Source: CAMDPA01 sp964574325 (GTDB lineage: Bacteria > Pseudomonadota > Alphaproteobacteria > Rhizobiales > Hyphomicrobiaceae). Taken from it: a stretch of 64,000 nt of DNA. The stretch's first letter is position 1. Each line of letters starts with the position of its first letter. The notes below the pieces were generated by a model. The model worked only from the letters and a program-made list of their open reading frames with translations. It ran no database searches and was not told where the DNA came from. The stretch spans positions 1 to 64,000 of the forward strand of contig CAZNMY010000016.1 of assembly GCA_964574325.1 (NCBI GenBank). Direction: 5' to 3'. Shown here piece after piece: positions 59,000 through 64,000 of the stretch. The translations under genes and the position numbers were made by a program.

Positions 59000-59881
59000 A
59001 TGGCTGATGCGTTGAACACACCGGTCGCGGCCGCTTCACCGGGAGCAAATATTGGCCCGCCGCGCGGCAATTTCGTCGAGTGGAGCGCCGTAATCGCTGG
59101 CGGCGTCCTGGCTACCGCGATATCGTTCGTGCTGCTTGCGTTTGGTGCCGCGATTGGCCTTTCGGCAACGTCTCCATGGCAGTCGCGGTGGCTCTCGCCG
59201 ACAGTCATTGCAGCGCTCGCGATTCTGTGGGCGCTGTCCCAGCAGATCGGAGCAGCAATGGCCGGCGGCTACGTGGCGGGCAGAATGCGTGCACGCTGGG
59301 CTGAGGCTGAAGAGAACGAGGTCGACTTCCGTGATGGGCTGCATGGAGGTCTGGTATGGGCGCTAAGCGTTCTGATCAGCGCTTATGTCGTAACATCGAC
59401 GGCAGGATCAATTGCGAGGACTGCAGCGGAGGTTGCGGGGCGCGCGGCCTCGAACCCAGCCGTGGCGGAACCAATCGCTCGTCAAGTCGATTTGCTGCTC
59501 AGGGCAAGTCCAGGTCGTCCGGCCGGCGCTGGAAGCAACACCAGCGAGATTCGCACAGAAATAGCCACGAGCTTTGCACGGGCGATCTCGGCGGGAGCCC
59601 TCAACGAGACGGATCGCACATATCTTGCCAGCGTCATCGCCGAGCGTAGCGGAGTCGCTCGAGACGAGGCGGAAAAGCGCGTGCAAGCGGCATTCAACGA
59701 GGCCAGCCGCGCTACGAAGGATGCGGCAGACAAGGCCCGGCGTGCCGGCGTGCTCGCTGGTTTCGTCACCGCTGTCGGACTTCTCATCAGCCTAGCCGCG
59801 GGATGGTGGGCAGCGATCAAAGGAGGGAATCACCGCGACAATGCAGTACCCGCCCGTTTTGGTCTGCATCGGCGCACATAG
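59000..59881 (+). CDS. Four-TM membrane protein, paralogue of the 24889 gene
   Basis: About 293 residues from an ATG at 59000 after GGAG (an in-frame GTG at 58991 is the alternative). Hydrophobic segments lie at about 27-57 (EWSAVIAGGVLATAISFVLL), 70-90 and 110-130, then comes a long soluble stretch with charged helices (about 140-255) and a last segment (AGVLAGFVTAVGLLISLAAG). The order, the glycine motif AAMAGGYVAGRM and the DGLHGGLVWALSVLISAYV region parallel the protein at 24889-25887. Function unknown; probably an envelope stress protein. Confidence 0.75.
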   Translation: MADALNTPVAAASPGANIGPPRGNFVEWSAVIAGGVLATAISFVLLAFGAAIGLSATSPWQSRWLSPTVIAALAILWALSQQIGAAMAGGYVAGRMRARWAEAEENEVDFRDGLHGGLVWALSVLISAYVVTSTAGSIARTAAEVAGRAASNPAVAEPIARQVDLLLRASPGRPAGAGSNTSEIRTEIATSFARAISAGALNETDRTYLASVIAERSGVARDEAEKRVQAAFNEASRATKDAADKARRAGVLAGFVTAVGLLISLAAGWWAAIKGGNHRDNAVPARFGLHRRT

Positions 59882-59891
59882 GACACCGACA

Positions 59892-59975
59892 ATGCTGCGT
59901 GATGTCATGCTATGGCTGTTGGGTGTTCCTTTCGTCGTGATTGTGCTGCTCCACTTGGTCGGCCTCCTGAGTTAG
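59892..59975 (+). CDS. 27-residue single-span membrane peptide
   Basis: The frame encodes MLRDVMLWLLGVPFVVIVLL and seven more residues, one hydrophobic helix. It begins ten bases after the preceding membrane-protein gene and is followed by a perfect hairpin terminator, so it looks like the last gene of that operon. No strong ribosome-binding sequence; translation may be coupled. Confidence 0.55.
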   Translation: MLRDVMLWLLGVPFVVIVLLHLVGLLS

Positions 59976-59987
59976 CGGGCGGTATGC

Positions 59988-60018
59988 AGGCCGCGCACCC
60001 CAACATGGTGCGCGGCCT
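59988..60018 (+). terminator. Hairpin terminator
   Basis: AGGCCGCGCACC (59988-59999) pairs perfectly with GGTGCGCGGCCT (60007-60018) around a seven-base loop, 13 bases after the 27-residue peptide gene. Confidence 0.7.
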
Positions 60019-60041
60019 TGCACATTCATGTTCTCCCGAGC

Positions 60042-60066
60042 GGAACTCCTGATGTCAGCAGCCGTT
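60042..60066 (+). promoter_or_regulatory. EcfG-type promoter (GGAAC-N16-CGTT)
   Basis: GGAAC at 60042-60046 and CGTT at 60063-60066, 29 bases before the lipoprotein ATG. An exact match just after the preceding terminator. Confidence 0.72.
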
Positions 60067-60095
60067 GACCTCGTATAGTTCAACGGAGCTGACCA

Positions 60096-60332
60096 ATGAC
60101 CAAACCAATGCTTCTGGCCGCAAGTATAATCCTGCTGGGCGGAGTGCTCGGTGGATGTGGTGACCAACAAACGAACAACAGTAACGACCGTGGCACGACA
60201 GGGTCGTCGCCGGGCACAACCGGCAGCGGCCCACCCAGTTCGTCCCCGAGCGATCGAGCGTCTCCGCAGAATGCACCCTCGCCCAATCCGGCTCCGACGG
60301 GCACTGGAACCGGCTCATCGAGTCCGAGATGA
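60096..60332 (+). CDS. Small Ser/Pro/Gly-rich lipoprotein
   Basis: A 78-residue protein with a lipoprotein signal (MLLAASIILLGGVLGGC; lipobox cysteine C21) and a disordered Ser/Pro/Thr/Gly-rich tail. GGAG precedes the ATG. It would be anchored to the inner or outer membrane by lipid. The SDR gene starts 13 bases after it, so the two share the EcfG-type promoter. Confidence 0.75.
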   Translation: MTKPMLLAASIILLGGVLGGCGDQQTNNSNDRGTTGSSPGTTGSGPPSSSPSDRASPQNAPSPNPAPTGTGTGSSSPR

Positions 60333-60345
60333 TCGGACAAAGCTC

Positions 60346-61143
60346 ATGAGTTCAACCAATTCAGTCGGCAGGCAACTCGCGGTCGTCACAGGCGCGTCGA
60401 GCGGGATCGGATACGAACTCGCTCGCATCTGCTCGGAAAATGGCTACGATCTCGTTATCGCGGCTGATGAGCCGGAAATCGAGAGTGCTGCAATAGAACT
60501 CAGGTCGGATCAGACAGCTGTCGAAGCCGTTGAAGCCGACTTGGCAACACGTGCAGGTGTCGACAAGTTGTGGCGCTTGATCGGCGATCGCCCGGTCGAC
60601 GCCTTGCTTGCCAATGCTGGCCGAGGACTGGGCCACGCGTTCCTCGATCAGGAATTCGCCGACATCCAACATGTCGTCGATACCAACGTCACCGGGACGA
60701 TCGACTTGGTCCAACGGGTGGGACGACGTATGCGGGATCGGGGCAGCGGCAGAATACTCATCACAGGATCAATCGCAGGCTTCACGCCGGGTGCCTATCA
60801 GGCGGTGTACAACGCGTCGAAAGCATTCATCGACTCGTTCTCGTTCGCGCTGCGTCACGAATTGCAGGAGAGTGGCGTCACTGTCACTTGCCTGATGCCA
60901 GGTGCAACCGAAACCGATTTCTTCGCGAGGGCCGGTATGCTCGACACGAAGATCGGCGCGTCGAAAAAAGACAGCCCGGCCGACGTTGCCCGCACCGGTT
61001 TCGATGCCATGATTCGTGGTGACGGCGACGTGGTACACGGCTGGCACAACAAGCTGCAGACGGCTATCGCCTCGATCACACCTTCGGAAATTCTCGCTGC
61101 TCAGCATGCGAAGCTTGCCGCGCCCGGCACAGCGGATTCGTAA
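60346..61143 (+). CDS. Short-chain dehydrogenase/reductase
   Basis: A 265-residue SDR. The NAD(P)-binding site is LAVVTGASSGIGYELARICS, the stabilising motif is ALLANAGRG, and the catalytic residues lie in GRILITGSIAGFTPGAYQAV YNASK read as Ser, then Tyr-x-x-x-Lys. PGATETDFFARAGML follows. The subgroup resembles alphaproteobacterial stress-linked SDRs of unknown substrate. The start at 60346 was chosen because the upstream frame overlaps the lipoprotein gene out of phase. Confidence 0.88.
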   Translation: MSSTNSVGRQLAVVTGASSGIGYELARICSENGYDLVIAADEPEIESAAIELRSDQTAVEAVEADLATRAGVDKLWRLIGDRPVDALLANAGRGLGHAFLDQEFADIQHVVDTNVTGTIDLVQRVGRRMRDRGSGRILITGSIAGFTPGAYQAVYNASKAFIDSFSFALRHELQESGVTVTCLMPGATETDFFARAGMLDTKIGASKKDSPADVARTGFDAMIRGDGDVVHGWHNKLQTAIASITPSEILAAQHAKLAAPGTADS

Positions 61144-61191
61144 TCGCTGCCATCGGGCTTGCCCTTCGGTGACAACTGCACCCGCACTGGG

Positions 61192-61214
61192 AAGGCGGCC
61201 ACTTCGGCCGCCTT
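61192..61214. terminator. Bidirectional hairpin between convergent genes
   Basis: AAGGCGGCC (61192-61200), loop ACTTC, GGCCGCCTT (61206-61214), between the SDR gene and the convergent DUF1328 gene. Confidence 0.65.
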
Positions 61215-61261
61215 TACCCAAATCACGTTGTCCGACAGCCCTGCTGCACGGAGTTGACTCG

Positions 61262-61441
61262 CTACACCCGTCCACTGCGCACGAAATTCAGTACGATCGC
61301 GACCACGAACAGGACGATGGCCACCCAGAAGAGGAGTCTCGCGCCTTCGATAGCCGTGCCAGCGACGCCGCCGAAGCCAAACAACGCCGCGACAACCGCC
61401 ACGACGAGAAAGACCACAGCCCAGTAGAGTAGATTACCCAT
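61262..61441 (-). CDS. DUF1328 (YtjA-type) small membrane protein
   Basis: The 59-residue protein reads MGNLLYWAVVFLVVAVVAAL, then FGFGGVAGTAIEGARLLFW and a second hydrophobic segment, the DUF1328 signature of two membrane helices around FGFGG. Family members are common stress-induced proteins of unknown function. A longer frame upstream is not coding; the ATG at 61441 follows AAGG. It is transcribed away from csbD, with an EcfG-type promoter 65 bases upstream. Confidence 0.88.
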   Translation of the reverse strand: MGNLLYWAVVFLVVAVVAALFGFGGVAGTAIEGARLLFWVAIVLFVVAIVLNFVRSGRV

Positions 61442-61506
61442 TTCGCAGCCTTTCCGCTTCGTTGACCATTGCGTATGTCCGTCGATCTGCGATCGACGCC
61501 TAGGAG

Positions 61507-61531
61507 AACGAGAGGCCCGCTCTCGGGTTCC
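61507..61531 (-). promoter_or_regulatory. EcfG-type promoter (GGAAC-N16-CGTT) of the DUF1328 gene
   Basis: The minus strand reads GGAAC... from gttcc at 61527-61531, a 16-base spacer and CGTT at 61510-61507. An exact match. Confidence 0.7.
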
Positions 61532-61539
61532 CAGCGCAC

Positions 61540-61564
61540 GGAACATCTTGTCGTGCAGACAGTT
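61540..61564 (+). promoter_or_regulatory. Near-match EcfG-type promoter (GGAAC-N16-AGTT) of csbD
   Basis: GGAAC at 61540-61544 and AGTT at 61561-61564, 57 bases before the csbD ATG. One mismatch. It lies back-to-back with the minus-strand promoter at 61507-61531. Confidence 0.45.
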
Positions 61565-61621
61565 TACCGAATATGGCAGCTCGCTCACGCGGATCGCCAC
61601 CAACGCACGATGGAGCAGACG

Positions 61622-61825
61622 ATGGATTGGGACAGGATCGAAGGCAACTGGAAGCAATTCACCGGAAAGGTGAGGGAAAAATGGGGCAAGCTCACGGACG
61701 ATGATCTGGCGACTATCAACGGCAACCGCGAGCAGCTCGAAGGCAAACTTCAGTCCCGCTATGGGTATGCGAAAGACCAAGCGCGAACCGAAGTCGACGA
61801 ATTCATGCGATCATCGTCGAGATAG
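61622..61825 (+). CDS. CsbD-family stress protein
   Basis: A 67-residue protein, MDWDRIEGNWKQFTGKVREK, then WGKLTDDDL...GNREQLEGKLQSRYGYAKDQ, an exact CsbD pattern. CsbD proteins are small, acidic, helical and induced by general stress; the mechanism is unknown. GGAG lies eight bases before the ATG at 61622; the in-frame upstream extension is not coding. A strong terminator follows. Confidence 0.92.
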   Translation: MDWDRIEGNWKQFTGKVREKWGKLTDDDLATINGNREQLEGKLQSRYGYAKDQARTEVDEFMRSSSR

Positions 61826-61846
61826 CATGTGCGCATATGCGCTTCT

Positions 61847-61881
61847 GGACAGGCCCGAAATCTTCGGGCCTGTCCTTTTTT
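61847..61881 (+). terminator. Strong intrinsic terminator after csbD
   Basis: GGACAGGCCCGAA (61847-61859) pairs with TTCGGGCCTGTCC (61863-61875) over a three-base loop, followed directly by six T residues. Confidence 0.85.
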
Positions 61882-61897
61882 GTCAGATCAGCGGAAT

Positions 61898-64000
61898 CTA
61901 ACTGTCCACAGTAATTGCTGATTGGAGACGGGTAACGACCTCGGCTGCAATAGTTTCCAGTTTGCGCTGCGCCTCCGCGTCTAGATCACGAGCTTCGACG
62001 CCGAGTACCGCAAGTGCGCCGATCATGTTTCCGCGCGTGCGCATCGGCGTTGCTGCAAGGAACCGGGCGCCTTTTTCCAGCAACTCCGCGTCGTTGGCAA
62101 AGCGCGTGTCCTCGGCGACGTTCGGCACGACAATCGTGCCCCCCGCCTTTGCGACCTCGGCGACAACCAGCCCACGCAAACGCGTTCGCTGATCCGTCTT
62201 GATTGCGGCGGAGGGATCGGCCGTACTCTTGACAGCTCGCTCATTCGCCGGCGCTACGATAACCGACGCTATACCAAGCGACTGCTCGAGCAATGCGCTG
62301 AGGCGCGTGTATTCGGTTCCGCTCCCAGCCGCCAATCCCGAGCTGTGCAGCATGCCGATCATCGCGACTTCCCTGTCGATGACGGTCGACGCGGTCGACG
62401 GCGTTGGCGCCGACATGGCAGCGAGCACTTTCTCCTCTGCTGCTGCGATCGTCGTCACGAGTGCAACGCCGACGCCGATCTGTGCCTCCAGTTCGCGCGC
62501 TGAGGCGGGCTCCAAGACATTCCAGCAACATACGATCTTGACGAGACCCGATCGTCTCTGTTCGATCTGCCGAAACACACCCCGCGCCCGCGCGCGGGGT
62601 GCGGGATGGAAGTAGCTGAGGCACACGGCGCGAATGTTGTCGAACTCGAGACGGTTCACCCCCTCGTTAGTGAGAGCCAGCGCGGGCAACGTCGAAGCCT
62701 CAATTGCCAACTCCCCAAGCCGAGCGGCGAGCATCTCGGCGGCTGCCAGATCGATCTCGGTTCGGCCCGCGATGCATAGCACGCGCGCCGGGCCAGGCTC
62801 CCGATCGACGAATGGTGTGCCATCCGTCTTGCGCTTGCGGGAAGCGTCGAGCGTCAATTGCTCGACCTCACGGCCGACGGCGATCAGATTGTCGGATACC
62901 GCGCGTCGGAACGACACATCCAGGCTGCGTTGCCGATCGTTCTCGGCCAGCCGCAGCGCCGCAACAGCAACGTCATCGTAGAACGCAAGGGAGCCATCCT
63001 CCTTGACATGCTCCTCGGCGAGTCGAACGGCTTCGTCGATATCGTCCGCGAGCAATCTTTGATAGAAGCGCTCGGCCGGGGATAGCACTGGGTCGGAACC
63101 AAGCAGAACGCCGAGCCATTCCAGCTGTGGAACGAACCTGCCGATGACGACGAGACAGACGGTCAGCGGAGTCGCCAGCAGTAATCCCACTGGGCCCCAG
63201 AGTACCGTCCAGAATATCGCGGCCACGATGATCGCAAACGACGACAAACCTGTCGACGAGCCATAGAGCCACGGCTCGAGGACGTTGTTGCTGACAAGTT
63301 CGATGACGAGGAACAGCGCTATGGTCCACAGCAACATCGACCAGCCCGGATCGACACCGATGGCGATGGCGATTGGGAACAGTGCCGCTATCCATGGGCC
63401 CAGGTACGGGATGAAGCGCAGTACAGCTGCGAGCACGCCCCACAGCGCCGCGTTTGGAACCCCGATCACAGCCAGCCCAATTCCTATTGGGATTCCGTAG
63501 CTGACATTGACCAGAAGCTGCATCACCAGATAGCGCGTGACCCTCGCGCCGGCCTCCGTGATCGCCTCGGTGCTGCGCTGAAGATCTCCTCCACTCACCA
63601 GCTTGATGAACCGGTCGCGAAGCTCCTCCCGCTCGATCAGAATGAAAACGAGGAAGAGGACGACGAGTGCCGCCGTTCCGAGCGGTCCAATTATGGGATT
63701 CACGACCGCCTGAAGAATTTCGAGCGGCTGCATGGGTGCCGGTTCTATCGTGACGGGTAGCGGCTCGGGGCGTTGCACAGTGGCGGGCGACTGATTTTCT
63801 GCTCCGTTCTTCGGCTTCGCTGGGGCAACCTCGCGCTGTAGGTTCTTGAGCGTGCCGGCTACAGACTCGATCATTCCGCCGCCGGGAGCGGCGTCACTCA
63901 ACGATGCGAGCTTGGTCTGGATGTTGCGGTGGTAGCGGGGCAGGTTTTCCGCCAGCTGCACGAGTTGCGCACCTACCGCAGTCACGAGCCCCACGACCCC
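61898..64000 (-). CDS. AI-2E-family transporter with C-terminal soluble and GAF-like domains (5' end outside window)
   Basis: The frame is open to base 64000, so the N-terminus is missing. The visible part, about 700 residues, has AI-2E-type membrane segments (PIIGPLGTAALVVLFLVFIL, YGIPIGIGLAVIGVPNAALW, LRFIPYLGPWIAALFPIAIA, WGPVGLLLATPLTVCLVVIG). About 400 soluble residues follow: ERFYQRLLADDIDEAVRLAE, then a B12/Rossmann-like stretch (VLCIAGRTEIDLAAAEMLAA), and a C-terminal GAF-like domain (GTIVVPNVAEDTRFANDAEL, GARFLAATPMRTRGNMIGAL). Ordinary AI-2E transporters lack these domains. Substrate unknown. Confidence 0.82.
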   Translation of the reverse strand, partial: GVVGLVTAVGAQLVQLAENLPRYHRNIQTKLASLSDAAPGGGMIESVAGTLKNLQREVAPAKPKNGAENQSPATVQRPEPLPVTIEPAPMQPLEILQAVVNPIIGPLGTAALVVLFLVFILIEREELRDRFIKLVSGGDLQRSTEAITEAGARVTRYLVMQLLVNVSYGIPIGIGLAVIGVPNAALWGVLAAVLRFIPYLGPWIAALFPIAIAIGVDPGWSMLLWTIALFLVIELVSNNVLEPWLYGSSTGLSSFAIIVAAIFWTVLWGPVGLLLATPLTVCLVVIGRFVPQLEWLGVLLGSDPVLSPAERFYQRLLADDIDEAVRLAEEHVKEDGSLAFYDDVAVAALRLAENDRQRSLDVSFRRAVSDNLIAVGREVEQLTLDASRKRKTDGTPFVDREPGPARVLCIAGRTEIDLAAAEMLAARLGELAIEASTLPALALTNEGVNRLEFDNIRAVCLSYFHPAPRARARGVFRQIEQRRSGLVKIVCCWNVLEPASARELEAQIGVGVALVTTIAAAEEKVLAAMSAPTPSTASTVIDREVAMIGMLHSSGLAAGSGTEYTRLSALLEQSLGIASVIVAPANERAVKSTADPSAAIKTDQRTRLRGLVVAEVAKAGGTIVVPNVAEDTRFANDAELLEKGARFLAATPMRTRGNMIGALAVLGVEARDLDAEAQRKLETIAAEVVTRLQSAITVDS

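Noticed and set aside
1..64000. CRISPR arrays, tRNA, rRNA and replication origins
   Set aside because: No spaced direct repeats, no cloverleaf-like sequence and no rRNA segment were recognised by eye; a tRNA scan would be decisive.

Overview
The window is high-GC chromosomal DNA from an alphaproteobacterium, most likely of the order Hyphomicrobiales (relatives of Bradyrhizobium, Rhodopseudomonas or Xanthobacteraceae). This rests on the PhyR response regulator, an EcfG-like (ECF15-type) sigma factor, several HWE/HisKA_2-type sensor kinases, a Bug-type (TctC) solute receptor, a pRiA4b ORF-3 protein and DUF2285-type island genes. No rRNA, tRNA or CRISPR array was seen.

Region 1 (1-15000) is a run of minus-strand metabolic genes. 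In transcription order they are an IclR regulator, a zinc alcohol dehydrogenase, a CO-dehydrogenase/xanthine-oxidase-type molybdenum hydroxylase (FAD subunit, a [2Fe-2S]-Mo fusion, and a separate C-terminal Mo half), a Bug-family receptor, a Gfo/Idh/MocA oxidoreductase, an IolD-like thiamine-diphosphate enzyme, an aldehyde dehydrogenase, an IlvD/Edd-type dehydratase, a CBS-domain protein and the start of pntA. Together they look like uptake and oxidative breakdown of a polyol, inositol-like compound or sugar acid. Two TTTCAT-N3-ATGAAA-type palindromes at the IclR gene are candidate operators.

Region 2 (15250-19800) is a decayed genomic island: a short tyrosine recombinase, a TraF-like S26 peptidase, an AlpA-like helix-turn-helix protein, a DUF2285 regulator broken by one extra base, and the remnant of a second integrase.

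Region 3 (19850-64000) is a general-stress-response and sensory region. It holds PhyR, an EcfG-like sigma factor, three large PAS/HWE kinases, five stand-alone receiver proteins, a red-light operon (heme oxygenase, bacteriophytochrome, response regulator, hybrid kinase) and many typical stress effectors: YciE/YciF ferritin-like proteins, a manganese-catalase fusion, DNA ligase D, EgtB/EgtD for ergothioneine, a flavodoxin-like protein, CsbD, DUF1328, PRC-barrel, small membrane peptides and an AI-2E-type transporter with a GAF domain. Reading the intergenic sequence by eye, I find at least ten exact matches to the known EcfG promoter form GGAAC-N16/17-CGTT, nearly all directly upstream of these genes, including the sigma factor gene itself and the heme-oxygenase/phytochrome operon. 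One match is palindromic and reads as a promoter on both strands upstream of ligD. The region is therefore best read as a clustered, self-controlled EcfG regulon that carries its own sensors. No NepR anti-sigma gene was recognised in the window.
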